Below, one piece after another: positions 1-8,486 of a DNA stretch of 64,000 bases. Where the stretch lies: assembly GCA_023664605.1 (NCBI GenBank), contig JAMPFF010000001.1, positions 512,782 to 576,781 of the forward strand, written 5' to 3'. A program made the translations under genes and the position numbers. Every line of letters begins with the position of its first letter. Position 1 is the first letter of the stretch. Source of the stretch: Clostridium sp. Its GTDB lineage: Bacteria; Bacillota; Clostridia; Lachnospirales; Lachnospiraceae. The notes under the pieces were generated by a model. It was given only the letters and a program-made list of their open reading frames with translations. It was not told the origin of the DNA and did not search any database.

Positions 1-95
1 CTTTTTGCTCATATGCGGGCGTTCCCTCAGACCTGCATCCTTATGACAAATTCATGCGAGCATGATTTGTCATAAAGATTTGGTCTGGCTGAACT
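1..95. repeat. Right part of a structured intergenic repeat (cut by window start)
   Basis: A near-perfect hairpin lies at 41-75 (arms about 16 bp, one bulged T). It is enclosed by CAGACC (28-33) and GGTCTG (82-87) and ends in GGCTGAACT (87-95). The same terminal GGCTGAACT ends the complete structured repeat at 6031-6207, so this is probably the right half of a related copy. It lies upstream of the DUF1015 gene. I infer a MITE-like or structured-RNA repeat; the left half is outside the window. Confidence 0.5.
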
Positions 96-167
96 ATTAT
101 TTTAACATTGAATGCTTGTGCTGTACAGGCATTTTTGATAAAATAAAAAGAAAACCGGAGAGAAAAT

Positions 168-1409
168 ATGGCTGACATTATTCCATTTAAGGCATTAAGA
201 CCAAGAACCGACCTGGTAGAGAAAATCGCCGCATTACCATACGACGTATACAGCAGGGAGGAAGCGCGGGAGAAAGTAAAAGACGATACGCTGACTTTTC
301 TGCGCATTGACAGACCGGAGACGCAGTTTCCGGCGGACTATGATATGTATGCGCCCGAAGTGTATGAGAAAGCGCGGGAAATGTTACAGGATATGATAAA
401 GCGGGGAGAGTTTGTCATGGAGGATAAACCCGCCTACTATGTTTATGAACTTGTTATGAACGGCAGGTCGCAGACGGGGATAGGAGCCTGTGCTTCCGTG
501 GATGATTACGAGAATCAGGTGATTAAAAAACACGAGAATACCAGAGCGGAAAAAGAGGCAGACAGAATCCGTCATGTGGATATCTGCAATGCGCAGACCG
601 GCCCGATTTTTCTGGCATACAGAAGGCGGGATGATATCCAGAAGCAGGTGGAGACGGCGATGCTAAAAAAGCCGCTCTATGATTTTACCGCCGAGGACGG
701 CGTCACGCACCGTATCTGGGTGATTGACGACGAGCAGTCGGTGCGGATTATCAGGGATGGATTTGCCAAGGTAGATACGGTTTATATTGCGGATGGCCAC
801 CATAGATGCGCCTCCGCCGTCAGAGTGTCCGAAAGACGCAGACAGAGTAACTCTGATTATATGGGAAAAGAGGAATTTAATTATTTTTTGTCCGTCATTT
901 TTCCGGATGATCAGTTATATATTATGGATTATAACAGAGTTGTAAAATCCTTAAACGGCTATACGGAAGAGGAATTTTTAACAAAAACAAAAGAAATCTT
1001 TCAGGTGGAAGAAATCGGGGAAATGCCATACCATCCCGCTAAAAAAGGTGAGATGGGCATGTATTTGAAAGATACATGGTATAAGCTTTCGGTAAAATCG
1101 GATATGCTTTCCGGTGACCCGGTGAAAGATTTGGATGTTGCTATTTTACAAGATTACTTATTGCAGCCGGTGCTTGGCATTTTAGACCCGAAAAGTGACG
1201 GGCGGATTGATTTTGTCGGTGGAATCCGGGGAATTGAGGCGTTGGAAAGGCGGGTACATAAGGACTGTAAAGCTGCGTTTGCCATGTACCCCACGAATAT
1301 TCATGAACTTTTTGCCGTTTCCGACGCCGGAAAACTGATGCCGCCAAAATCGACATGGTTTGAGCCGAAACTGCGAAGTGGACTCTTGATACATTTGTTA
1401 GACGATTAA
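168..1409 (+). CDS. DUF1015 family protein
   Basis: A 413-residue soluble protein of the DUF1015 family, whose biochemical role is not established. The N-terminus carries the family patterns IIPFKALRP and LPYDVYS, and a GHHRCASA motif sits near residue 210, the most conserved part of the family. Length is typical. The start follows a GGAGAG ribosome site (ccggagagaaaatATG). Only about 28 bp separate it from the downstream branching enzyme gene on the same strand, so co-transcription is likely. DUF1015 genes are often near central metabolism genes in Clostridia, which does not fix a function. No truncation is seen. Confidence 0.85.
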   Translation: MADIIPFKALRPRTDLVEKIAALPYDVYSREEAREKVKDDTLTFLRIDRPETQFPADYDMYAPEVYEKAREMLQDMIKRGEFVMEDKPAYYVYELVMNGRSQTGIGACASVDDYENQVIKKHENTRAEKEADRIRHVDICNAQTGPIFLAYRRRDDIQKQVETAMLKKPLYDFTAEDGVTHRIWVIDDEQSVRIIRDGFAKVDTVYIADGHHRCASAVRVSERRRQSNSDYMGKEEFNYFLSVIFPDDQLYIMDYNRVVKSLNGYTEEEFLTKTKEIFQVEEIGEMPYHPAKKGEMGMYLKDTWYKLSVKSDMLSGDPVKDLDVAILQDYLLQPVLGILDPKSDGRIDFVGGIRGIEALERRVHKDCKAAFAMYPTNIHELFAVSDAGKLMPPKSTWFEPKLRSGLLIHLLDD

Positions 1410-1437
1410 GAAACCGGAATGAGAATGGAGGATTGGC

Positions 1438-3867
1438 ATGAATAAAAGATTATATAAGTTAATGAACTGGGCAGCTATTGAAGGGATTATCTATTCGGAA
1501 GAGGATAACCCGCACCAGATATTGGGTGCGCATGTGTCCGGAAGTAATGTTGTCATTCAGGCTTTTCTGCCGGGAGCCAAAAAGGTGCGTATTCAGCCGG
1601 AGACGGGTGATAAGAACTATTTGATGGAATGTATAGATGAGGACGGTTATTTTGCGGCGCTTATTCCCGGTAAGACCGTTTTTCCCTACGAATATATTGC
1701 GGAATATGAGGACGGTTCTTTAAAAAAGATAAAAGACGCTTATAATTTCAAGCCGCAGATTACAAAGCGTGATACGGAAAAATTTAACGCGGGCATTCAT
1801 TATACGATATATGAGAAACTGGGCGCGCATCCGATGACGATAGACGGCACAGAGGGCGTTTATTTTGCGGTGTGGGCGCCGAATGCGGTACGCGTCAGCA
1901 CGGTAGGGGATTTTAACGGCTGGGATGGCAGAGTCCATCAGATGAGAAGACTGTGGGATTCCGGTATTTTTGAAATATTCATTCCGGGAGTGAAGCCGGG
2001 AGACTGCTATAAATTTGAATTAAAGGTAAAAGGCGGATTGACTTATTTAAAGGCGGACCCTTATGCATTCGGACAGCAGCTTCGTCCGGAGACGGCTTCC
2101 GTTGTCAGGAATGTAAGCGATTTTGAATGGGAAGATACGAAATGGATGAAGAAGCGCGGCAAACTGCAGAAAGCCAATGCGCCGGTCAGCATCTATGAAT
2201 TGTATCTGGGTTCTTTCGCCAGACCGGAGGATGACAGCCCTTATTTGAACTACAGAGAGCTGGCGCCTAAAATTATCGATTATGTCAAGAAAATGAACTA
2301 TACCCATGTGGAACTGATGCCGGTCATGGAGCATCCGTTGGATGGTTCGTGGGGATATCAGGTAATCGGTTATTACGCGCCTACATCCAGATACGGTACG
2401 GCGCAGGATTTTATGTATTTTATGAACGAGCTGCATAAGGCGGATATCGGCGTTATTTTAGACTGGGTTCCGGCGCATTTTCCACGTGATACCTACGGGC
2501 TTTCCAACTTTGACGGAACCTGTCTGTATGAGCATATGGATCCACGCAGGGGAAGCCATCCTCACTGGGGAACGCTCATCTATAATTATGCAAGGCCGGA
2601 AGTGACAAACTATCTGATTGCAAATGCACTCTACTGGATTGAACAGTATCATGCGGACGGCATCCGTATGGACGCAGTGGCATCCATGCTGTATCTGGAT
2701 TATGGCAAAAACAGCGGGGAATGGGTGGCAAATATGTACGGCGGCAATGAAAATCTGGAGGCGGTGGAATTTTTAAAACATTTAAATTCCATTGTGAAAA
2801 AAAGAGACGAAGATGTACTGTTAATCGCGGAGGAGTCTACCGCATGGCCGAAAATTACGGGCAGCCTGGAAGACGATGGTCTGGGATTTGACTTAAAGTG
2901 GAACATGGGCTTTATGAACGATTATTTAAGCTATATCAAAAACGACCCGTATTTCCGCTCCGGCTGTCATAACAACCTGACATTCAGCATGATTTATGCA
3001 TACAGTGAGAATTTTGTGCTTGTCTTTTCACATGATGAAGTCGTTCACGGGAAAGCGACCATGCTTGGCAAGATGCCGGGGGAGAGAAAGGAGCAGTTTG
3101 CCAATCTGCGCCTGACCTATGCTTATCAGATGACGCATCCCGGAAAGAAACTGCTTTTCATGGGGCAGGACATTGGCGAATATGACGAATGGAATGAAGA
3201 ACGCGCCGTGGAATGGCATCTTCTGGAAAATGCGGAGCATAAGAAGTTAAATAAACTGGTGGCGGATTTGAATAAATTATATACGACGCTTCCCGCGATG
3301 TATCAAAAAGATGATTCCTGGGAGGGATTTGAGTGGATTAACTGCATTACGCCGCAGGCATGTATGCTTTCTTATCTGCGCAAGGCGGAAAAAGTAGAAG
3401 ACACATTGGTTGTCGTTGCGAATTTCGCCAATGCCAAACAGGAGTTTACGGTAGGCGTTCCTTATGAGGGAAAATATAAGGAAATCCTCAATACGGATGC
3501 GAGGGCTTACGGCGGCAGCGGAACCGTGAATAACAAAGAGAAACGGACAATAGAAAAGGAATGGGATGGAAAGCCCTATGCCATCGAAATGGTGAGCGCA
3601 CCGCTTTCTATGAGCATTTTTTCCTATACGCCGTACACGCCGGAAGAAAAAGCGGAAATAGAAAGAGCAAAAGCAGAAGCCATCCGTAAGGCGAAAGAGG
3701 AACAAGAACGCCGGGAGGCGAAAGAAGCGGCCAGAATTACCGCATTAGAAGCTAAGGAAGCGAAAGAAGCGGCGAAAAAAGCGGCCAAAGAAGCAAGGGA
3801 AAAGGCAAAGGCGGCAAACGAGGCCGCGGAGAGACTGAAAAAAGTCATTGCCAAAGAAAAAGAATAA
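1438..3867 (+). CDS. glgB: 1,4-alpha-glucan branching enzyme (GH13) with Lys/Ala/Glu-rich C-terminal extension
   Basis: Makes the alpha-1,6 branches of glycogen in the cytoplasm. An N-terminal CBM48-like beta-sandwich region (GVYFAVWAPNAVRVSTVGDFNGW) is followed by the GH13 barrel. The catalytic nucleophile is the Asp of DGIRMDA (about residue 410), the acid/base is the Glu of LLIAEEST (about 465), and the transition-state Asp is in SHDEVVHGK (about 531). The start follows GGAGG. At 809 residues it is longer than usual: after about residue 733 comes a highly charged, probably helical tail rich in Lys, Ala and Glu, which I do not recognise as a catalytic domain. The mechanosensitive channel gene begins 10 bp downstream. 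Confidence 0.96.
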   Translation: MNKRLYKLMNWAAIEGIIYSEEDNPHQILGAHVSGSNVVIQAFLPGAKKVRIQPETGDKNYLMECIDEDGYFAALIPGKTVFPYEYIAEYEDGSLKKIKDAYNFKPQITKRDTEKFNAGIHYTIYEKLGAHPMTIDGTEGVYFAVWAPNAVRVSTVGDFNGWDGRVHQMRRLWDSGIFEIFIPGVKPGDCYKFELKVKGGLTYLKADPYAFGQQLRPETASVVRNVSDFEWEDTKWMKKRGKLQKANAPVSIYELYLGSFARPEDDSPYLNYRELAPKIIDYVKKMNYTHVELMPVMEHPLDGSWGYQVIGYYAPTSRYGTAQDFMYFMNELHKADIGVILDWVPAHFPRDTYGLSNFDGTCLYEHMDPRRGSHPHWGTLIYNYARPEVTNYLIANALYWIEQYHADGIRMDAVASMLYLDYGKNSGEWVANMYGGNENLEAVEFLKHLNSIVKKRDEDVLLIAEESTAWPKITGSLEDDGLGFDLKWNMGFMNDYLSYIKNDPYFRSGCHNNLTFSMIYAYSENFVLVFSHDEVVHGKATMLGKMPGERKEQFANLRLTYAYQMTHPGKKLLFMGQDIGEYDEWNEERAVEWHLLENAEHKKLNKLVADLNKLYTTLPAMYQKDDSWEGFEWINCITPQACMLSYLRKAEKVEDTLVVVANFANAKQEFTVGVPYEGKYKEILNTDARAYGGSGTVNNKEKRTIEKEWDGKPYAIEMVSAPLSMSIFSYTPYTPEEKAEIERAKAEAIRKAKEEQERREAKEAARITALEAKEAKEAAKKAAKEAREKAKAANEAAERLKKVIAKEKE

Positions 3868-3877
3868 GAGGTAGAGT

Positions 3878-4693
3878 ATGGGATTTACAAATTTGGCGGA
3901 TTTTGTCTCCGAGGTGGCGATTGGCTTCGGTATCAGGGTATTAGTTGCCTTGCTGACATTTTTTATAGGCACGCAGCTTATTAAGCTGGTTGGACGGATT
4001 CTGAAAAAATCCATGCAGCGCGGCAATGCCGATATAGGGGCGATACAGTTTTTAAGCTCTTTTGTTAAAATCGCTTTGTATGTTATTTTAATCTTTTTCA
4101 TCGCCTCCGGATTTGGGCTGGACGCGGCAAGCGTCGTGGCGTTACTCGGTTCTGCGGGCGTGGCAATCGGCCTTGCCATACAGGGAAGCCTTTCTAATTT
4201 TGCGGGCGGCGTTTTGATTTTACTCTTAAAGCCTTTTAAGGTGGGAGATTATATTATTACGGATAAAGGCAATGAGGGAACCGTTATTGAAATACAGATT
4301 TTTTATACTAAGCTGACGACTGCGGATAACAGAGTGGTCGTCATCCCCAACGGGGAGCTGTCCAATTCCAGCATGACAAATGTAAGCGCCATGCCGAACC
4401 GTCGGATTGATATTCCTGTCGGCATTTCCTATGGGGCGGATATCAGACGGGCAAGGGAAGTCATTATGAAGTTACTGGAAAATGATGATAAGATATTAAA
4501 AGACCATGATAGGAAAGTATTCGTAGACTGTCTGGGGGAGAGCGCGGTTATGTTAAACGTCCGTTTTTATACGGCGTCCGAGGATTTTTGGGAGACAAAA
4601 TGGAGGATGACGGAAAACATAAAATATGCGCTCGATGCGGCAGATATCGTAATTCCTTACAATCAACTGGATGTGCATCTGGATTCCCGTTAA
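3878..4693 (+). CDS. Small-conductance mechanosensitive channel, MscS family
   Basis: A membrane channel that opens under turgor stress and releases solutes. It has 271 residues, typical for minimal MscS proteins. Three hydrophobic N-terminal segments are visible. The third (about residues 85-115) has the Gly/Ala-rich pore-helix pattern GSAGVAIGLAIQGSLSN, followed by the MscS beta domain (VGDYIITDKGNEGTVIEI, then VIPNGELSNS) and an alpha/beta C-terminal domain. The start follows GAGGTAGAGT, 10 bp after glgB, so it is probably in the same transcript. No unusual residues are seen. Confidence 0.93.
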   Translation: MGFTNLADFVSEVAIGFGIRVLVALLTFFIGTQLIKLVGRILKKSMQRGNADIGAIQFLSSFVKIALYVILIFFIASGFGLDAASVVALLGSAGVAIGLAIQGSLSNFAGGVLILLLKPFKVGDYIITDKGNEGTVIEIQIFYTKLTTADNRVVVIPNGELSNSSMTNVSAMPNRRIDIPVGISYGADIRRAREVIMKLLENDDKILKDHDRKVFVDCLGESAVMLNVRFYTASEDFWETKWRMTENIKYALDAADIVIPYNQLDVHLDSR

Positions 4694-4710
4694 AAAAATG
4701 TAATTCGTTC

Positions 4711-4739
4711 TTGCAAAAAATGCAATTACCTATTATAAT
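4711..4739 (+). promoter_or_regulatory. Promoter of the tRNA-Thr gene
   Basis: TTGCAA (4711-4716), a 17-bp spacer and TATAAT (4734-4739), placed 21 bp before the tRNA 5' end. Confidence 0.7.
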
Positions 4740-4760
4740 AACATTTGTGTTTAGTAATGA

Positions 4761-4833
4761 GCTGGAATAGCGCAGTTGGTAGCGCAACTGATTCGTAATC
4801 AGTAGGTCGAGGGTTCGAGTCCCTTTTCCAGCT
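4761..4833 (+). tRNA. tRNA-Thr, anticodon CGU
   Basis: A complete cloverleaf can be folded by eye. The acceptor stem is GCTGGAA/TTCCAGC with discriminator T at 4833. The D arm is GCGC/GCGC. The anticodon stem ACTGA/TCAGT encloses the loop TTCGTAA, giving anticodon CGT, which reads the threonine codon ACG. The T arm is GAGGG/CCCTT with loop TTCGAGT. The 3' CCA is not encoded. A short T-run follows immediately. No integrated element uses this tRNA as its target here. Confidence 0.95.
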
Positions 4834-4880
4834 CTTTTTCATGTAATAGGAAATTGCTGTAACTGTAGTGAGAATCCAAG

Positions 4881-4907
4881 CGTAGACTGCGGAGTCTGCG
4901 TTTTTTT
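4881..4907 (+). terminator. Rho-independent terminator-like hairpin
   Basis: Stem CGTAGACT/AGTCTGCG with loop GCGG, followed by seven T residues. It lies between the tRNA and the 120-residue protein gene. Confidence 0.6.
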
Positions 4908-4934
4908 ATACGTAAATTATGAAAGGAACTTTGT

Positions 4935-5297
4935 ATGAAATTTATTTGCCTGTTAAAAAATGAGAATACACCGGATAAAAATATCCTGAAAGAAGAATTT
5001 AGAGGGGCGCTTAAGGCTGGTGAGAGCAGGCTGGGCAGCCAACATTTATTCTACCGCTACTTTATCAATGTTAAATATATTTCTTATGATAAAATAGAAG
5101 CCGCTTATTTAAGAGTTGAGAGCGGTGAGTCGGGAGAGTTTTTATTAAAGGAATTTTACCTGATGCTGCGTGTGGACGATAAGGAAGAAAGAAAGCTGCG
5201 CTTTGAAAGGGAGGAGAATGCCAGAACGGTTTTAGCGTATCTGGAGGAGCATTATCCGCATATTGCAGTCGGTTATAAAAAAGCAAAAAGTAGATAG
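4935..5297 (+). CDS. Conserved hypothetical protein, 120 aa
   Basis: I do not recognise a named family. The 120-residue product is soluble and mixed alpha/beta with many charged residues and no signal peptide or membrane segment. The C-terminal third (about residues 80-120) is helical and ends in a basic tail, KKAKSR. The start follows GAAAGGAA. It stands alone between the tRNA/terminator and the structured leader at 5353-5451. Codon use resembles the neighbouring host genes, so it is probably core genome rather than acquired. Confidence 0.7.
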   Translation: MKFICLLKNENTPDKNILKEEFRGALKAGESRLGSQHLFYRYFINVKYISYDKIEAAYLRVESGESGEFLLKEFYLMLRVDDKEERKLRFEREENARTVLAYLEEHYPHIAVGYKKAKSR

Positions 5298-5352
5298 GGT
5301 TTGAATTTATGGGGAATGCTGTTATAATTAGTCTATAGGCTAAGAGAGAAGA

Positions 5353-5451
5353 ATTTGTGCTGGAGCGTCACAAATATGCCCTGATGGCAGACGCAAATTT
5401 GAGATTTGCGTCGCCCCGTCGCGTAAACGCTCCGGAATGGAGATTAAAATG
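5353..5451 (+). ncRNA. Structured leader element, copy A (candidate cis-regulatory RNA)
   Basis: Hairpin ATTTGTG/CACAAAT (5353-5359/5369-5375) presents GGAGCG (5362-5367) in its loop. It is followed by a short TGCC/GGCA hairpin (5377-5380/5386-5389), a 9-bp hairpin GACGCAAAT/ATTTGCGTC (5390-5398/5404-5412), the linker GCCCCGTCGC, and then CGCTCC (5428-5433). CGCTCC can pair either with the loop GGAGCG (a pseudoknot) or, through CTCC, with the Shine-Dalgarno GGAG (5439-5442) of the next gene. A second copy lies at 62749-62847 before an unrelated gene. The architecture suggests translational control; the ligand or signal is unknown. Confidence 0.6.
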
Positions 5452-5715
5452 CCTGAATTAAGTAGGTTTTATGGGATTGTAATTAAAATGATATTTAAAG
5501 ATAATGAAAAACATCACAAACCACATGTGCATGTATACTATGGTGAGTATGAAGCATCTATATCATTAGATGGAGAGGTTTTAGAAGGTAAAATACCCGT
5601 AAAACAATATAGAATGATTTCAGGTTGGATGGCATTGCATGAAGATGAATTATATGCAGCTTGGAACAATGCCGTAAGGGAAAAGCCGATTCCTAAAATA
5701 GAACCGTTGAAATAA
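5449..5715 (+). CDS. DUF4160 family protein
   Basis: An 88-residue DUF4160 protein. The motif HKPHVHVYYGEYEA (about residues 24-37) is the conserved histidine-rich core of the family, followed by LLEG-like and IPVKQYRMI segments. DUF4160 genes are usually paired with DUF2442, as here, and the pair has been proposed as toxin-antitoxin-like; that is not proven. I chose ATG at 5449 (MPELSRF) because GGAG at 5439-5442 is spaced 6 nt from it. An in-frame ATG at 5437 overlaps the Shine-Dalgarno sequence itself. Translation may be gated by the structured leader upstream. Confidence 0.85.
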   Translation: MPELSRFYGIVIKMIFKDNEKHHKPHVHVYYGEYEASISLDGEVLEGKIPVKQYRMISGWMALHEDELYAAWNNAVREKPIPKIEPLK

Positions 5716-5726
5716 GGAGTGAAAAT

Positions 5727-6017
5727 ATGTATATTTTAAATGGAATTGTATATGGTGGAGAACCAAAAGAAAATTTAGAAATATGCAGTGTAAAAGTATT
5801 GGATAATATGATTATGCTTATAACATTTTCAACAGGAGAAACACGCCTATTTGATGCAACAATTTTAGATGGAGAAGTATTTCAGCCTCTAAAATTAGAA
5901 GATATTTTTAAGAATCCTGTTATAGATTATGGCGTGGTTACTTGGGATAATGGAAATATTGATTGTGCACCTGAGTTTATGTATGATAATAGTTATGAAT
6001 ATTCAATGGTGATGTGA
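5727..6017 (+). CDS. DUF2442 family protein
   Basis: A 96-residue DUF2442 protein, partner of the DUF4160 gene 11 bp upstream. Family features are the beta-rich N-terminus with VKVLDNMIMLITFSTGETRLFD (about residues 23-44 in sequence) and the C-terminal VTWDNGNIDCAPEFMYD segment. DUF2442 is a small DNA- or partner-binding fold seen in proposed toxin-antitoxin modules. The start follows AAGGAGTG. The two genes form a short operon under the leader at 5353-5451. Confidence 0.85.
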   Translation: MYILNGIVYGGEPKENLEICSVKVLDNMIMLITFSTGETRLFDATILDGEVFQPLKLEDIFKNPVIDYGVVTWDNGNIDCAPEFMYDNSYEYSMVM

Positions 6018-6030
6018 TTGATAAATGTAA

Positions 6031-6207
6031 CAGTTCAGTCATGCCATTCATAATTTGCCGGAATATACATTATGAATTTATCATTTATGAACTGACCGGC
6101 AAATTATTCATGTCAGCGTCCGCCCTATAGAAAGGATTTAATAATATTGCCTTAGTGAGCAAGCTTTCACGGAGATATTATTAAATCCTTTCTGCATGGC
6201 TGAACTG
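6031..6207. repeat. Large multi-branched inverted-repeat element
   Basis: Outer arms CAGTTCAGTCATGC (6031-6044) and GCATGGCTGAACTG (6194-6207) pair over 14 bp with one G-T. Inside are two long stems. The first pairs 6045-6061 with 6096-6112 (17 bp, few mismatches). The second pairs 6129-6147 with 6175-6193 (19 bp, perfect, AGAAAGGATTTAATAATAT). No reading frame is present. A related right end lies at 1-95. It could be a MITE-like repeat or a structured RNA, and it fills most of the gap between the DUF2442 gene and nrdD. Confidence 0.7.
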
Positions 6208-6230
6208 ATACAAAAAAATGAAATATTATA

Positions 6231-6277
6231 ATACAAGACCTTGACATAAAGAAATGACATGATACAATATATTGTAT
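6231..6277 (+). promoter_or_regulatory. nrdD promoter with two NrdR-like boxes
   Basis: TTGACA (6241-6246), a 16-bp spacer and TACAAT (6263-6268). A perfect 16-bp palindrome ATACAATATATTGTAT (6262-6277) covers the -10. A weaker related box, ATACAAGACCTTGACA (6231-6246), covers the -35. Their centres are 31 bp apart, the spacing of paired NrdR boxes. NrdR is the nucleotide-sensing repressor of ribonucleotide reductase genes, so NrdR control is inferred. Confidence 0.7.
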
Positions 6278-6322
6278 ACGAAAAAATAAAGCCACAAATA
6301 AGGGCAATGTCGGGGGTCAGAT

Positions 6323-8485
6323 ATGAAGATTATTAAGAGAAGCGGTGCGGAAGTAGCTTTTGATTTGGAAAAGATTGTTGCCGCTATCAAAAAAGCAAAT
6401 GACAGCGTAAAGGATAGAGACAAACTTACAGATGAGGAAATTGATTCCATTGCGGAAGTAGTTGCAGACCATTGCGAGGAAATGAAACATTCTCCCAGCG
6501 TCGAGGAAATTCAGGATATGGTGGAGAATCAGTTGATGAAGTACAATGCCTATACAATGGCAAGAAATTATATTACGTACCGCTATAAACGTGCGCTGGT
6601 GCGTAAATCCAATTCTACGGACGAACAGATTCTAACGCTTCTTGAATGCAATAATGAAGAGGTAAAACAGGAAAACTCCAATAAAAATCCAACCGTAAAC
6701 AGCGTACAGCGCGATTATATGGCGGGAGAAGTCAGCAAGGATATTACCAAGAGATTTTTGCTACCATCGGATATTGTAGAGGCTCATGAACAGGGAATTA
6801 TTCATTTTCATGACGCGGATTATTTTGCACAGCATATGCACAACTGTTGTCTGGTAAATTTAGAGGATATGCTGCAAAACGGCACGGTTATCAGCGAGAC
6901 GATGATTGATACGCCGAAAAGTTTTTCCACCGCATGTAATGTCGCGACGCAGTGTATTGCACAGATAGCGAGTTCACAATATGGCGGACAGAGCATTTCA
7001 CTGGCTCATTTGGCTCCTTTTGTACAGGTAAGCCGCGAAAAACTGCGTAAGGAAGTCAGAAGGGAAATGGAACGGATGAACATTTCCCTTTCGGACGAAC
7101 AGATTAATGAGATTGCGGAAATGCGCGTCAAAGAAGAGATTAACCGTGGCGTGCAGATGATACAGTATCAGGTGATTACTCTGATGACAACCAACGGACA
7201 GGCTCCGTTTGTGACCGTGTTCATGTATATCGATGAAGTACCGGAGGGACAGACGAGAGACGACCTTGCGATGGTGATAGAGGAGATGCTTAATCAGCGT
7301 ATCCGCGGCGTAAAAAATGAAAAGGGCGTCTATATCACACCGGCGTTTCCAAAGCTTATTTATGTGCTGGAAGAAGATAATATCCATGAGGACAGCAAAT
7401 ATTGGTATCTGACAAAGCTTGCAGCACAGTGTACGGCAAGAAGAATGGTTCCGGATTATATTTCCGAGAAAATCATGAAAAAGCTAAAAGACGGAAACTG
7501 CTATACCTGCATGGGCTGCCGCTCGTTTTTGACCGTATATCATGACGAGGACGGTAATCCCAAGTTTTACGGCAGATTTAATCAGGGCGTTGTAACGATA
7601 AATCTGGTGGATGTGGCTTGTTCTTCCGGAAAAGATATGGATAAATTCTGGAAGATATTTGATGAGAGATTACAGTTATGCAGGCGTGCGCTGATGTGCA
7701 GGCATGAAAGATTAAAGGGAACGCCGTCCGATGTAGCGCCGATTTTGTGGCAGTACGGCGCGCTGGCAAGACTCAAAAAAGGCGAGCCGATAGACAAGCT
7801 GCTCTATAATGGGTATTCAACGATTTCATTAGGTTATGCGGGGCTTTGCGAATGCGTCCGCTATATGACGGGAAAATCGCATACAGACCCGGAGGCGACG
7901 CCGTTTGCGTTGGAGATTATGCGTCACTTAAACGACGCCTGCCAGAAGTGGAGAAAAGAGACAAATATTGATTTCAGCTTGTATGGAACGCCTTTGGAAT
8001 CTACGACATATAAGTTTGCCAAGTGCTTGCAGAAGCGTTTCGGCGTTATCCCGGATGTTACGGACAGAAATTATATTACAAACAGCTATCACGTGCATGT
8101 GACGGAAGAAATGAATGCTTTTGATAAACTATCGTTTGAGTCGCAGTTTCAGGAGTTGTCGCCGGGCGGCGCAATCAGTTATGTGGAAGTGCCGAATATG
8201 GAGAATAATCTGGATGCGGTGCTTGCCGTGATGAAGCATATTTATGACAATATTATGTATGCGGAGTTAAATACAAAGAGCGATTACTGCCAGGTCTGCG
8301 ATTATCACGGAGAAATTAGGATTGTAACGGATGACGACGGCAAACTGGTGTGGGAGTGTCCGAACTGCGGCAACAGGGAGCAAGATAAAATGAATGTGGC
8401 AAGGCGTACCTGCGGCTATATCGGCACACAGTTCTGGAATCAGGGGCGTACGCAGGAGATTAAGGAAAGGGTTCTTCATCTATAA
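6323..8485 (+). CDS. nrdD: Anaerobic ribonucleoside-triphosphate reductase (class III)
   Basis: Reduces ribonucleoside triphosphates to deoxynucleotides in anaerobes using a glycyl radical. The 720-residue product begins with an ATP-cone regulatory domain (about residues 2-92, MKIIKRSGAEVAFDLEKIV). A large barrel domain follows, with the family motifs HDADYFAQHMHNCCLVN and CYTCMGCRSFLT. The C-terminus has the zinc site CQVCDYHGE...CPNCGNREQ and the radical Gly in RRTCGYIG (about residue 698). Length is normal. The start follows GGGGGTC. The activase gene nrdG lies 91 bp downstream and the paired NrdR-like boxes lie upstream. Confidence 0.97.
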   Translation: MKIIKRSGAEVAFDLEKIVAAIKKANDSVKDRDKLTDEEIDSIAEVVADHCEEMKHSPSVEEIQDMVENQLMKYNAYTMARNYITYRYKRALVRKSNSTDEQILTLLECNNEEVKQENSNKNPTVNSVQRDYMAGEVSKDITKRFLLPSDIVEAHEQGIIHFHDADYFAQHMHNCCLVNLEDMLQNGTVISETMIDTPKSFSTACNVATQCIAQIASSQYGGQSISLAHLAPFVQVSREKLRKEVRREMERMNISLSDEQINEIAEMRVKEEINRGVQMIQYQVITLMTTNGQAPFVTVFMYIDEVPEGQTRDDLAMVIEEMLNQRIRGVKNEKGVYITPAFPKLIYVLEEDNIHEDSKYWYLTKLAAQCTARRMVPDYISEKIMKKLKDGNCYTCMGCRSFLTVYHDEDGNPKFYGRFNQGVVTINLVDVACSSGKDMDKFWKIFDERLQLCRRALMCRHERLKGTPSDVAPILWQYGALARLKKGEPIDKLLYNGYSTISLGYAGLCECVRYMTGKSHTDPEATPFALEIMRHLNDACQKWRKETNIDFSLYGTPLESTTYKFAKCLQKRFGVIPDVTDRNYITNSYHVHVTEEMNAFDKLSFESQFQELSPGGAISYVEVPNMENNLDAVLAVMKHIYDNIMYAELNTKSDYCQVCDYHGEIRIVTDDDGKLVWECPNCGNREQDKMNVARRTCGYIGTQFWNQGRTQEIKERVLHL

Positions 8486-8486
8486 A

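Noticed and set aside
4761-4833. tRNA-Thr as an island attachment site
   Set aside because: No direct repeat of the tRNA 3' end was found elsewhere in the window, and the two islands are bounded by the split transporter genes instead.
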